A stretch of DNA of 48,149 bases from Planctomycetota bacterium (GCA_026692905.1 JAPLNL010000023.1:1-48149), one strand, 5' to 3'. Shown: positions 8,372 through 17,449, counted from the first letter of the stretch. The notes: a model not told the origin generated them from the letters alone. Numbers and translations: made by a program.

Positions 8372-10042
8372 TTACTTGGGACGGGTCATTTGCCAAATTC
8401 GCAGGGCGAGCACAACTAAGCAGAAGACGGAAATCTCGATTCCGAGATACCATCCGTCCGGCGTTAGTCGATACTGCTCAAACCCGGGCGTTTTCATCTC
8501 TGCAAGGGCTGCCGCGGCGGGGTTCAAAAGCAAGGCGCGTTCCACAAAGAGCGGTCCAAACGGCTTACCTCGAGCGACCCAAATCAACAGTGTTCCAGCA
8601 AACAGCGATAGCAAGACTGCGTAACTGGTGGCGGTCGCGACAGCGGTCGTTCGGCAAAAGGCGCTGATGCAGGCACTCATCGTCGTAACCATAAAAACAG
8701 CGATGACCAGCGATATAACGACATTGCCGACTTGGCCGCTCATGGCAGGCTGGATATAGCCCATCACAATATAGCCAGGCAACGTCGCGAGCAGCATCAG
8801 GAGCAGCGTCCAAACCGTGCTCATCAATTTGCCAATCATGATTCGTAAAGGTGAAATCGGAGAAGCCCGCAACAACTCCCAGCCTCCACTCTCCACTTCG
8901 GAAGCGATAAGGTTTGCACCAAGGCATGGTCCAAGCAACAGCAACAAAGCCACTTGCAACAACACCATGGTCGGTGCAATCCGTTCGACACCCCAACTCA
9001 CCGTCCCGGTGGCTGCAACCACGGTGAGCAAAAGGGAAAAAACTCCACTGACAGAGATCAATCGAATAAGCCAGTGTAGTCGCCCAAACTTGCGCGTTCG
9101 AAACTCCTTGACCATCACTGGATTGAGCCACCATGGTATGTTGCTCTTCGCCCGCTGCGGATCCACCAAATACGAGACCCTTCGCAGCCAGCCCGCGTAG
9201 CGATTGGTTGGCTTGGTTCTGCCGATGACTTTTCCAGCCGGTCGCGCTCGCTCAAGCCTTCGCGGATCGAGCCTCATTACGGTAATCACCGACAAAAGAA
9301 TCGTGATGAGCAAGCTCGCCCCTAAAAAATCGGGCCAAGCGGTCGATATGCCAATTTCGCTCGCTTGCGCTTGAGAACCGGTAATGCTCTGCAGTGCCGA
9401 AATCGGCGAGACGGCAGTGGCCCAATGTGCCAATAGCGATTTGACTCCCGAAAGCTTGCCAACAAAGATCGTCGGTCCAATCGACAAGACAGCCAACGCC
9501 AACACGGCTGCATACGTCCATCGCAATCCTGCGTCCGAGGTATTGACGATTGAGCTGACCCACAATCCCACGGCCGTATACTGAATGGCCATACCCAATA
9601 GAACGAGCATCAGCGGTCCGAGATGGTCCACCACAGAAATACCACCCATTGCATAGCAGGCCGCCAAAGCTGGCAAACTCACAGACAAGATGACAAACGC
9701 TAAGACTACGTTTCCAGAAAATTTCCCGATGTAGATTTGCCAAGGAGTCGTCGGCGAATTCAGCATGAGCGCCAGCGTGCCGCGACGACGCTCGCTCACC
9801 AAAGCCGTCGCAGGAAAAGCTGGGATCAACATCATCAGCGCGATCGCAAGCGCGAATGCAACAGGCCGAAATACCTGCAGTGCCCCCTGGCTAACCAAAT
9901 CGACCGTCGCATCCGTCGGCCATCGCAAAAGCACCAGCAGCGAGGTAAGCACCGCAACCGACACGATGGCCATAAAGGTCTTTGGGCTTCGCAAACGCGA
10001 GAAAAGCTCGCGTCCAAGAATTGGGTTTTCCAAAAACGACAT
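8372..10042 (-). CDS. ABC-2 type permease with two fused halves
   Basis: A 556-residue membrane protein from the ATG at 10042; a TTG at 10060 is an alternative. It contains two homologous ABC-2 membrane domains in one chain. The first opens with NPILGRELFSRLRSPKTF and the second, near residue 305, with NPVMVKEFRTRKFGR. Each start motif is followed by several hydrophobic segments, about a dozen in all. An ABC-2 exporter usually works as a dimer of six-helix subunits, so this chain could supply both halves. It lies 51 bp after the ATPase gene and 54 bp before the HEAT-repeat gene. The exported substrate cannot be read from the sequence. Confidence 0.9.
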   Translation of the reverse strand: MSFLENPILGRELFSRLRSPKTFMAIVSVAVLTSLLVLLRWPTDATVDLVSQGALQVFRPVAFALAIALMMLIPAFPATALVSERRRGTLALMLNSPTTPWQIYIGKFSGNVVLAFVILSVSLPALAACYAMGGISVVDHLGPLMLVLLGMAIQYTAVGLWVSSIVNTSDAGLRWTYAAVLALAVLSIGPTIFVGKLSGVKSLLAHWATAVSPISALQSITGSQAQASEIGISTAWPDFLGASLLITILLSVITVMRLDPRRLERARPAGKVIGRTKPTNRYAGWLRRVSYLVDPQRAKSNIPWWLNPVMVKEFRTRKFGRLHWLIRLISVSGVFSLLLTVVAATGTVSWGVERIAPTMVLLQVALLLLLGPCLGANLIASEVESGGWELLRASPISPLRIMIGKLMSTVWTLLLMLLATLPGYIVMGYIQPAMSGQVGNVVISLVIAVFMVTTMSACISAFCRTTAVATATSYAVLLSLFAGTLLIWVARGKPFGPLFVERALLLNPAAAALAEMKTPGFEQYRLTPDGWYLGIEISVFCLVVLALRIWQMTRPK

Positions 10043-10093
10043 AAACTTCACGAAGCTCAAAGGTTGAAATCAAAGGACAAAGGAATCACGGTT

Positions 10094-11053
10094 TTACGCT
10101 TTTGACATACCTGGGGCTGAAATCGAAAGGAAGGCATCCTCAAGATCGCTAGCGACCTCACGGAATTGCGAGATCAATATGTTTTCTGCAACCAAGCCTT
10201 GCAGCACTTTTGCCAATTCATCTTCAGACCGCACGGTTGGAAACCGAAGGACGCGTTCCGCGGTACTGACGGTAAGCGGTTCGGACTCACGCAATATCTT
10301 TCGCAAGATGGTCTCTGCTTGCCCCATTTGCTCGGGCACTACGAGCTGAACCTCGTAGCTGCGGAGTGGACAAAGGCTTCGCATGACCTCATCCAAAGGA
10401 CCAAACGCTCGGGTCTTCCCACCGCTGACGATTGCAACCGTATCGCAAATACGTGCCAATTCTGGCAAAATGTGACTGGTCACGATCAACGTTTTGCCTT
10501 CGGCAGCCAAGCGGAGCAACAATTGCCGCATATCGATTCGTGCCTTGGGATCGAGTCCATTGGCTGGCTCGTCCAAAATCAACACCTCAGGATTGTGCAG
10601 GAGGGTTCTCGCGATCCCAACTCGCTGCTGCATGCCGTGGCTTAGCGACTCCACGAATTTATCTTGCATGTAGGTCGTTTCGGTGAGCTCCATCACATCC
10701 GCGATGCGCTTGCGACGCTCTCGTCGATTGATGCCGAAGATGGCACCAAAGAAATCGAGATATTCGTGAACTCGCATATTGTCGTAAGACCCAAAGCGGT
10801 CTGGCATGTAGCCAACCAACCGTTTTATCTTCGACGCGTTTTCGCTGCAGTTCACGCCGGAGATAAAAGCAGAACCCGAAGTTGGTCGCGATAGCCCAAC
10901 CAAAATCTTGATGGTTGTGGTTTTCCCTGCGCCATTGGGACCAATGAACCCCAAAATCTGCCCTCGATCGACATAGATTGACAAATCGTCAAGCGCTTTG
11001 AAGTCGCCATAGCTCTTGGATAAACCTCTGGTTTCAACAACATGTTCCGACAT
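10094..11053 (-). CDS. ABC transporter ATP-binding protein
   Basis: A 319-residue ATPase. Walker A is GPNGAGKT (residues 38-45), the signature is LSHGMQQR (137-144), and Walker B is LILDEP (158-163), followed by a SHIL switch histidine. The ATG at 11053 is chosen because the longer frame would start at ATT. The stop codon of the upstream gene overlaps this region (11066-11068), so the two genes are tightly coupled. The C-terminal ~100 residues form the extra domain seen in ABC-2 drug, lipid or gliding-type exporters. It presumably powers the permease encoded immediately downstream. Confidence 0.95.
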   Translation of the reverse strand: MSEHVVETRGLSKSYGDFKALDDLSIYVDRGQILGFIGPNGAGKTTTIKILVGLSRPTSGSAFISGVNCSENASKIKRLVGYMPDRFGSYDNMRVHEYLDFFGAIFGINRRERRKRIADVMELTETTYMQDKFVESLSHGMQQRVGIARTLLHNPEVLILDEPANGLDPKARIDMRQLLLRLAAEGKTLIVTSHILPELARICDTVAIVSGGKTRAFGPLDEVMRSLCPLRSYEVQLVVPEQMGQAETILRKILRESEPLTVSTAERVLRFPTVRSEDELAKVLQGLVAENILISQFREVASDLEDAFLSISAPGMSKA

Positions 11054-11065
11054 CGGTTGCGCCAA

Positions 11066-13576
11066 TTACTTTTCGGTGATTAAAACTAAACTGTTTCGTG
11101 GAAGCATTTTGCCATGGACCGAGATGTAGAGGTGCTTAACCTCCCAGCCGATAAAGCTATCCTGAGCTTCCGACTCAGAAAGCCCTTGTTCTTTTATCAC
11201 TTCGACTTTCAAATCTAAGCGACCATCGATGAGATCTTGGAGAACTCGCGGGTTGTCGATCGTTCCTTGCCAAGGAATCGACGGACTGTTTAAGCGGACC
11301 AATTCGATGGGGTTATCGCCAGCGGACCATACCATTTTGACGATTCGTTTCGGGGCGACGACACTCAAGTCGATTTGAATCGATGTGGCTTCCAAAGGGA
11401 CGACTTCCGGCGGCAGCAGGAAGGACAATTCTGCAGCCTTGTCCGAATTGAACTCGCCTCCCCATCGCCCCATTCGATGGTTGTACATGCTGCTAATATT
11501 TTCGGTCTTTGGAGCGATCTGAATCAAGGAATGGGGTACGAACACCGTCGCACCAACCGGTGGCGTTTCTAGCTGAATGGGCAATGAGACCAATGCTGCC
11601 CCTCGACGCTCTAAGCTGGGCTTCCAAACGGGCGATTGAGGCCACAATGAAGTCCAAAAGTACAGAGTTCGAAGCGGAGCATTTCGACTGCTGTCCGTAT
11701 TCAAGAAAATTTCGTTGTAGACTTTGGCTCGTCGGCCTTGCTCATCGCTGACGATCGCATCCGAAGTCCATCGGCCACCCTCGGCCGATAGAGATCCGTC
11801 GATCAAAAGGCGTTTCGTTGACTCGGTCCATTTCCCCAGGCAAGGCAAGCCGAGCGAAAAATTCACTACAACATCCTCGGGCCGTGAAGGCATCCCGTCC
11901 GGTATCTCGATCTCTAAACCTTTCGAGGTCAGTCTCGACTTAGCGGACAAAGTCGGATGAAGTAGTGCCACTTCGGATTGGTATCTCCAAGTTCCAGGTG
12001 GCCAATTGGCGTTGCTCAGTTGCCAGTTTTGAAATCCTTGCGATGTCAACCTTCGAACGCCGCTTTCGATGTTCTCGGAAGCGATTGCAAATCCGTCGGC
12101 CTCCCCCACCAAATCCATCGACCGACTTTCGGGGATGGTTACGGCCGCTTTGCTTCGCAAAAGTCCGCCGCCGGTTGGCCAAAACTGCACGATTTGCAAC
12201 TCCGACGACATCGGCGGGATTTCGCTTCGCGACCAACTTGAACTGACAAAAATGGGAATCGAACAAGCCAGTGCTAGTAGTGGCGCCAGCCATCCGATGC
12301 GTTTTAAGTCACCGGAAATCGAGTTCCATATACCTACGCTAGCCAACAGCAAACAGAACCCGATCAACGCCGCTCCCATAAGATTGCGGGATGCGATTGG
12401 AGTCCCGATCAACTCCGTAGGATAAGAAACCTCTTTGACATCTAACGGTTCAATGGCAGGAGCCAAATTCAAAGCCGAGGTAAGCGTGGATGTCCAAAGA
12501 GGAACAGAAAAGTCCGATTGATAGTACGGGTCTTGGCTTCGATGCGCCGCTCGCGTTTGAAGCCAGACGCGGCTTTCCAAAGCCGTCAGAATCAACTCTC
12601 CAGCCCCAACGTTCATGCAAATGGCGGCAGGCCAACCATCGACGGAATGAGTAACTCGACCGCCCTGCTGAATAACTCGCTTGAGCCTTACCGGCGTATC
12701 GAACTGCATTGTCCGATCCGCTTTACTAAACTCGATCGGAGAACGAATATCCATCACAAACTGATTTAACTCGACGGTATCCACCGTTTCGCATTGTTGG
12801 TCGGGCGCCATGAGGTCGCGAACCAGTTTCGTATCGATTTCGTCAAGCAACACCAAGACCTTGCCACCCCGCGATAGAAAATTTTTGATGGCACCAACAG
12901 CAACCGCATCGTCGAATGTCTCGGGCTTGCCGATGACCAGTGAGTCGATTGCTTGCCAGTCGAGTGAGGTTATAGGCATGTTCTCGTTGTCGAGATGGAG
13001 ACATCGTCTCGAAAGCCCAGAGTCGACGCGAGTGGCTAGGATCAATTCGTACTGCGCATATCTTTCCTTAGGAGGCCATCGCCAAGCGGGAGTTTCTGGT
13101 TGATCACGCTGGATAGACGTTGCTGTCGCGAATCGATCGGTGTCCATATTCACGGCCAATGTCCGTGACAATGGCTCTTCACCCCGTTGGAGCATGATCT
13201 CTCGACCGTTTTCAATTGCATTCAACGTCACAATGGCTGTGACTTGGGGGCCCTCTGCTTTTGGCGACACCCGAAATTGAAGTTCATAGTCCTTGTAGTC
13301 TCCCGCCCCCAATTCAATTCTTCGACTGTCTTCCTCCCCTGTTTGTCCGGCGAGCTTGCCGACCAGATAGCCAATCGCTGGTTCATTGCTCGTGTTGCGG
13401 ACAGAGGCCCGTAGCGAAAGGACGCCCCCTTTTTCAACTCGAGTAAAAGAGGTTTTGGTCAACCGAACTAACTCCAACCCAATTGGGCCGGTTGTTTGAG
13501 CCGATGCGGAAGGACAAATGCACGCAACAAGGAAACACATCAAAAAACATTTTGGAACGCGTGCGACCATAAGCAT
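11066..13576 (-). CDS. Large membrane-anchored protein, GldG/DUF4350-like organisation
   Basis: An 836-residue product, ATG at 13576 (another at 13570; the frame opens at TTG 13597). A signal peptide (FLMCFLVACICPSASA) leads into an extracytoplasmic part with a beta-sandwich-like N-terminus. Near residue 220 a Rossmann-like segment, GAIKNFLSRGGKVLVLLDE, resembles class I glutamine-amidotransferase-like domains in GldG and DUF4350 proteins. Two hydrophobic segments lie near residues 400-450 (ALIGFCLLLASVGIW and LAPLLALACSIPIFV), then about 380 more residues follow. Catalytic residues of a real amidotransferase were not identified. It heads the operon with the ABC ATPase and permease, an order reminiscent of gliding-type Gld ABC systems. 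The function is inferred from context only. Confidence 0.75.
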   Translation of the reverse strand: MLMVARVPKCFLMCFLVACICPSASAQTTGPIGLELVRLTKTSFTRVEKGGVLSLRASVRNTSNEPAIGYLVGKLAGQTGEEDSRRIELGAGDYKDYELQFRVSPKAEGPQVTAIVTLNAIENGREIMLQRGEEPLSRTLAVNMDTDRFATATSIQRDQPETPAWRWPPKERYAQYELILATRVDSGLSRRCLHLDNENMPITSLDWQAIDSLVIGKPETFDDAVAVGAIKNFLSRGGKVLVLLDEIDTKLVRDLMAPDQQCETVDTVELNQFVMDIRSPIEFSKADRTMQFDTPVRLKRVIQQGGRVTHSVDGWPAAICMNVGAGELILTALESRVWLQTRAAHRSQDPYYQSDFSVPLWTSTLTSALNLAPAIEPLDVKEVSYPTELIGTPIASRNLMGAALIGFCLLLASVGIWNSISGDLKRIGWLAPLLALACSIPIFVSSSWSRSEIPPMSSELQIVQFWPTGGGLLRSKAAVTIPESRSMDLVGEADGFAIASENIESGVRRLTSQGFQNWQLSNANWPPGTWRYQSEVALLHPTLSAKSRLTSKGLEIEIPDGMPSRPEDVVVNFSLGLPCLGKWTESTKRLLIDGSLSAEGGRWTSDAIVSDEQGRRAKVYNEIFLNTDSSRNAPLRTLYFWTSLWPQSPVWKPSLERRGAALVSLPIQLETPPVGATVFVPHSLIQIAPKTENISSMYNHRMGRWGGEFNSDKAAELSFLLPPEVVPLEATSIQIDLSVVAPKRIVKMVWSAGDNPIELVRLNSPSIPWQGTIDNPRVLQDLIDGRLDLKVEVIKEQGLSESEAQDSFIGWEVKHLYISVHGKMLPRNSLVLITEK

Positions 13577-13811
13577 GTCTGCGTGGGGCAATTGCAAAGG
13601 AGGGAGAAATCAATGGCCACCAAGGTTTTATCCGAAGGGCACAAAAGTCTAGCAGAAGAATTTCGTCCCGTCGAGCAACCTACAACTGGCTCCAAGGGCA
13701 TTACAAATCCCACTTCTCGCCAAATCGCGCAAACTCCGCTAAATTGCAAGCGGTTCTCCCCATGCTTAACACCGGGTTACCAACTTAACTTCTACTACTC
13801 CCAGACAGACC

Positions 13812-14753
13812 ATGTCGAGCATTCCTCCCGTCCTTCACAAACGAGCCATCAAAGGGATCTCAGCTGTCCTGCTGCCGTGGCGGCCAAACGGCGAAATCGA
13901 TTTCGACTCGTACCAAATCGGTTTGGAACGAACCTGGAAGGCTGGTTTGACGCCAGCCATCAATATGGATACCGGTTACGCGAATTTATTGAGCCCGCAA
14001 CAGCGGAGCGAAGTGCTAGTGCTGGTCGCGCAGATTTCATCCGAAAGACCGTTCGTTGCCGGTGCATTCGTCGAGGACTTGCAAGGCGAAGTCATCCGAA
14101 ACTACATCGACCAATGCGTTTTGATCCAGGAGTCTGGCGGCACGCCAATTCTCTTTCAATCCACTCGACTGACGCAATTGCCCAAAGCACAACTTGTGGA
14201 TGCCTATCGAAAAGTCGCGAAAGAATGCGATGAGCTTTTGGGATTTGAGTTAGGCAAAATGTTTGCCCCATTTGGTGAGATATATGATCTCGATACCTTT
14301 CGTGAATTGCTTTCGATTCCAACGCTCACGGGGATCAAGCATTCGTCATTGTCGCGTGAACAAGAATGGCAGCGGCTTGCCATCAAAAACCAAGAACGCC
14401 CAGAGTTTTGCGTTTTCACGGGCAACGATCTCGCTATCGATATGGTCCAGTGGGGCAGCGACTATCTGCTCGGGCTTTCGGCCTTCTACCCGGAAGCGTT
14501 CGCGCTTCGCGACAAATATTGGGCTCTCGGCGATGCAAGATTCTACGAGTTGAATGACTGGTTGCAGTATTTGGGGTTCATCGCATTTCGCGACCCAGTG
14601 CCTGCATACAAACACAACTGCGCGATGTTTTTGAAGCAGCGAGGCGTGATCGAGCATGCATCGCTTCCTCAAGGCGCGATTGCTAGGCCTGAAAGCGATA
14701 ACGCCTTGTTGGAATTGATTCGAGATCGCCTCGATACCCTATTGCAGCCATGA
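13812..14753 (+). CDS. DapA-like aldolase/lyase family protein
   Basis: A 313-residue member of the dihydrodipicolinate synthase/N-acetylneuraminate lyase superfamily, a TIM barrel using a Schiff-base lysine. The segment LTGIKHSS puts the likely catalytic lysine at Lys176. The N-terminus, KGISAVLLPWRPNGEIDFDSY, matches the family's first strand. The usual YNxP tyrosine motif is replaced near residues 145-155 by ELGKMFAPFG. This argues against a true DapA and for another keto-acid substrate, not identifiable here. Its TGA overlaps an ATG of a tiny ORF leading into the methyltransferase gene, so the two genes are probably translated as one unit. It is divergent from the ABC operon. Confidence 0.87.
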   Translation: MSSIPPVLHKRAIKGISAVLLPWRPNGEIDFDSYQIGLERTWKAGLTPAINMDTGYANLLSPQQRSEVLVLVAQISSERPFVAGAFVEDLQGEVIRNYIDQCVLIQESGGTPILFQSTRLTQLPKAQLVDAYRKVAKECDELLGFELGKMFAPFGEIYDLDTFRELLSIPTLTGIKHSSLSREQEWQRLAIKNQERPEFCVFTGNDLAIDMVQWGSDYLLGLSAFYPEAFALRDKYWALGDARFYELNDWLQYLGFIAFRDPVPAYKHNCAMFLKQRGVIEHASLPQGAIARPESDNALLELIRDRLDTLLQP

Positions 14754-14782
14754 GCAAAACCTTAGTGCAGCCATGAGCAAAT
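14744..14782 (+). repeat. 23-bp tandem duplication at gene junction
   Basis: The segment beginning GCAGCCATGAGCAAAACCTT at 14744 is followed 23 bp later by a second copy of GCAGCCATGAGCAAA. The duplication contains both the stop of the aldolase gene and the start of the methyltransferase gene. Its length is not a multiple of three. Confidence 0.9.
14750..14776 (+). CDS. Possible 8-codon minicistron between coupled genes
   Basis: The ATG at 14750 overlaps the aldolase stop (ATGA) and reads MSKTLVQP before a TGA at 14774-14776, which in turn overlaps the methyltransferase ATG at 14773 (ATGA again). Ribosomes finishing the aldolase could restart here and then restart again on the methyltransferase. 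Whether it is translated cannot be told from sequence. Confidence 0.35.
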   Translation: MSKTLVQP

Positions 14783-15282
14783 TCGAACATCTTCGGCATA
14801 AGCCACCCACCCAGCTTTCCACACCGCGCGAGTTGTTATTGGTGCTCGCCCCCATGCGAAGCAATGTCAATCTCAGTCGCATCGTCCGACTCGCTGGTTG
14901 CGCAGGCATCACGCGAATCATCCAATGCGGCCAGGGAAAAGTCGATCGCGAAATCGCTCGCGATGCAGTCGATGTTGTCGAAATTGTACTGCGAAGATCA
15001 TTGCCACCCGTGCTTGAGCAATTGCAGGAGGACGGATACGTTCGAGTTGGCCTGGAACAAACGACCAACTCGGTCTGTCTCTACGATTTTGCATTTCCCA
15101 GCAAAACCGCCTTGGTTATTGGAGCCGAACGAGAAGGGCTCGACCAACAAGAACTAGATCGTTTGGATCACGTCGTTGAAATACCAGTCTACGGCCAACC
15201 CTACAGCTACAACGTAGCCACGGCAACCACCATGGCTGTTTATGAGTATTGCCGGCAATTTCGAACTGATCCCCGTTCCTGA
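14773..15282 (+). CDS. TrmH/SpoU family RNA methyltransferase
   Basis: A 169-residue SPOUT-class enzyme that would transfer a methyl group from S-adenosylmethionine to a ribose 2'-OH in tRNA or rRNA. The three SpoU motifs are visible: SNVNLSRIVRLAGCAG (motif 1), LVIGAEREGLDQQEL (motif 2) and YSYNVATATTMAVYEY (motif 3, the knotted cofactor site). At ~170 residues it is a minimal catalytic domain without an N-terminal RNA-binding extension. The exact RNA target cannot be assigned. It follows the DapA-like gene through a 23-bp duplicated junction and should be co-translated with it. Confidence 0.92.
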   Translation: MSKFEHLRHKPPTQLSTPRELLLVLAPMRSNVNLSRIVRLAGCAGITRIIQCGQGKVDREIARDAVDVVEIVLRRSLPPVLEQLQEDGYVRVGLEQTTNSVCLYDFAFPSKTALVIGAEREGLDQQELDRLDHVVEIPVYGQPYSYNVATATTMAVYEYCRQFRTDPRS

Positions 15283-15321
15283 TTGGACAGTGCTAAGGCG
15301 AGTGGCAGCATGAAAACTACC

Positions 15322-15343
15322 TTAGCACGACGCGCAAGCTAGT
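15322..15343 (-). repeat. R1 repeat, single copy
   Basis: One copy of the R1 repeat (TTAGCACGACGCGCAAGCTA core) lies about 40 bp after the methyltransferase stop, the usual 3' position for this family in the window. Confidence 0.85.
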
Positions 15344-15478
15344 GAATTGGAAAGCAAGTTTCCCAGCAAGTTTGACTTCCTGATCCGAATTAGGGAAGAT
15401 CAATGCAAATTCCTGTTCCCGTTTTCGTTAGATTGATTCGGTCCAAAATTCCAACTGGAATAGAGAGGTCTTGGAAAG

Positions 15479-17173
15479 TTGCCGTCCCTTTTGGTTGTAC
15501 GCGGTGCCAATGTTGGCACCCACTATTTGATTCGCGAGACTAAGCAAAAGTTGGGCCGCGAAAGCCATTGCGAAATCCATTTGGAGGATTCGGAAGCGTC
15601 CCGAACCCATGCCGAAATCGATTTTGTCGACGGCGACTATGTGCTGCGCGACCTTGGCAGCAGCAACGGGACCTTTGTGAACGGCAACCGAATCACCGAG
15701 CATAAACTCCGCGTGGGCGATCGGGTTCAAATCGGCAAACGGCTCATGCTGTTCAGGCTCAGCTTTCGCCCGTTCTCCGCAGCCGACAACGACGTTGACA
15801 TCGTTCCAAGCGCCAGCGGCGATTCGTCGCAAATTGTGGGGCGGGTCGAACTAGAACGGCAATTGCTTGAAAAGACAGACGACTGGACAGCCAAGATTCA
15901 GTCGGACAAAGCCTCTTCGGACGCCAAGAGTCACTGGGAAATCATGTACCGTACGTCGCTGGCCGTCAGCCGGACTCTCGACATCGATCAACTGCTGCAC
16001 CAGATTTTGGAACTTATCTTTCAGTGGGTAAATTGCGATCGTGGATGCATCATGCTCACGGACTTGGACACCGGTGAGCTCCTGCCCAGTTGCCGTCGTA
16101 ATCGCGGCGCCAACGTTACGTCGAATCGAATGACCATTAGTAAAACCATCTTGGATTATGTTTGCAAGAAAGAAGAGGGCGTCTTAACGAGCGACGCCTG
16201 CGAGGACGAGCGTTGGAATGCCAGCGCCAGTATCTCGGCCGGCGGAATACGTGAAGCCATCTGTGTCCCCATGAAAGGGCGATACGGCAGCGTTGGCGTC
16301 ATTTACATCGACACCTCGGTTTCGGCCGGTCAATATGCAATGAATCCCCATCGCATATTTAGCGAAGAGCACCTGAAAATGCTTGTGGCTATCGGCCATC
16401 AGGCGGCATTAGCCATCGAGGACACGAACTACTATCAAAGCATGGTGCAAGCGGAGCGGCTCGCCGCCATGGGACAAACGATTGCAACACTTTCACATCA
16501 CATCAAAAATATTGTTCAAGGTCTTCGCGGCGGAGGTTACCTCATTAGCGAGGGGATCAAAGCGGATGACATGAAAGTCGTACAGAGCGGCTGGCGTATT
16601 TGCGAACGCAACCAAGAACGAATCGAATCGTTCGTTATGGATATGCTCACCATGAGCAAAGATCGCAGGCCCAATCGAACAGGTGTTGACCTGCGAACCG
16701 TCATCGATGACGTGGTGGAGGTTGTGACTGTCAAAGCGACCGAGCAGCGTGTCGCCATTCGCTGGCTTCGGCCAGAGGCATTTCGAACCATGATGCTCGA
16801 CGGCGAAGCCATTCATCGAGCATTGATGAATCTAGTCGGAAACGCAATCGACGCTTGCAATGAAAAGCAGGATGGTTGCGTGGAAATCCTGTTGGTCGAG
16901 TCTAAGGACTACGCAAGAATTCAGGTGCGAGATAACGGCGTTGGCATCGCAACCAGCGATCTCAATCGCATCTTCTCGATGTTTGAATCGAACAAAGGAA
17001 ATCGCGGTACCGGTCTAGGGCTACCCGTTAGTCTCAAAATTGCGAAAGAACACGATGGAACGATCGAAGTAAAATCGGAGGTAGGAACGGGTACCGAGTT
17101 CGAGCTGCTGCTGCCATGGAAATCCAACCGCGTCTCCAACGCCCCCGAAGCGCTGCCAACGATGCCAGGTTAA
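15479..17173 (+). CDS. FHA-GAF sensor histidine kinase
   Basis: A 564-residue soluble kinase starting at TTG 15479, with a GAGG about 12 bases upstream. Residues ~20-95 form an FHA domain (LGRESHCEIHL, SRTHAEI, DLGSSNGTFVNG), which binds phosphothreonine peptides. Residues ~155-315 form a GAF domain. The dimerisation/phosphoacceptor segment is TLSHHIKNIVQGL, with His340 the likely phosphorylated residue. The ATPase domain has an N box (LMNLVGNAIDAC), G1 (VRDNGVGIA) and G2 (GTGLGLPVSLKIAKEH). No membrane segment is present, so it senses an internal signal, perhaps a Ser/Thr-kinase product through FHA. No response regulator is adjacent, making it an orphan. Confidence 0.95.
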   Translation: MPSLLVVRGANVGTHYLIRETKQKLGRESHCEIHLEDSEASRTHAEIDFVDGDYVLRDLGSSNGTFVNGNRITEHKLRVGDRVQIGKRLMLFRLSFRPFSAADNDVDIVPSASGDSSQIVGRVELERQLLEKTDDWTAKIQSDKASSDAKSHWEIMYRTSLAVSRTLDIDQLLHQILELIFQWVNCDRGCIMLTDLDTGELLPSCRRNRGANVTSNRMTISKTILDYVCKKEEGVLTSDACEDERWNASASISAGGIREAICVPMKGRYGSVGVIYIDTSVSAGQYAMNPHRIFSEEHLKMLVAIGHQAALAIEDTNYYQSMVQAERLAAMGQTIATLSHHIKNIVQGLRGGGYLISEGIKADDMKVVQSGWRICERNQERIESFVMDMLTMSKDRRPNRTGVDLRTVIDDVVEVVTVKATEQRVAIRWLRPEAFRTMMLDGEAIHRALMNLVGNAIDACNEKQDGCVEILLVESKDYARIQVRDNGVGIATSDLNRIFSMFESNKGNRGTGLGLPVSLKIAKEHDGTIEVKSEVGTGTEFELLLPWKSNRVSNAPEALPTMPG

Positions 17174-17207
17174 ATGTCTCGCTCTGTTAGTAAGTTCGTC
17201 GCTCGTT

Positions 17208-17352
17208 CCAGGGCTCTGCCTTGGAATGCATTGCTTTCGAGGCTCCGCCTCGCGTCTTAACTGCGGAGCAGTGGCATTTGAAAGCCACGGATGAAATCCG
17301 TGGTCAGCATGGAACGGATAGCCCGAGAGTCGCAGAGCGACGGCATTCCCAC
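17208..17352 (+). repeat. R3 repeat, copy a: run of triloop hairpins
   Basis: Five consecutive small hairpins, each with a three-base loop. They are CCAGGGC-TCT-GCCTTGG at 17208, CGAGGC-TCC-GCCTCG at 17239, ACTGC-GGA-GCAGT at 17260, CCACGGAT-GAA-ATCCGTGG at 17285 and GTCGC-AGA-GCGAC at 17329. The last three make up the conserved R3 unit seen at four more places in the window. The cluster begins 35 bp after the kinase stop and might also act as a transcript end. Confidence 0.85.
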
Positions 17353-17369
17353 TGAAGCTTCATCGCTTG

Positions 17370-17420
17370 ATGGTCAACATTGCCTGATGGTCAACATTGC
17401 CTGATGGTCAACATTGACTT
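17370..17420 (+). repeat. Three tandem 17-bp units
   Basis: TGATGGTCAACATTGCC is repeated three times in a row, the last unit ending in GAC. No function is apparent. Confidence 0.85.
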
Positions 17421-17449
17421 TGGGTGGCGAAAATGATTCTCGGTCTATG

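Noticed and set aside
11054-11065. Longer ABC ATPase start (reading MAQP)
   Set aside because: The first codon would be ATT; the in-frame ATG at 11053 is far more likely.
13613-14233. Plus-strand ORF from ATG 13613 preceded by a good AGGAGGG
   Set aside because: It overlaps over 400 bp of the DapA-like gene in another frame, has no recognisable domain, and its composition looks like a shadow. The ribosome-like site may be coincidental.
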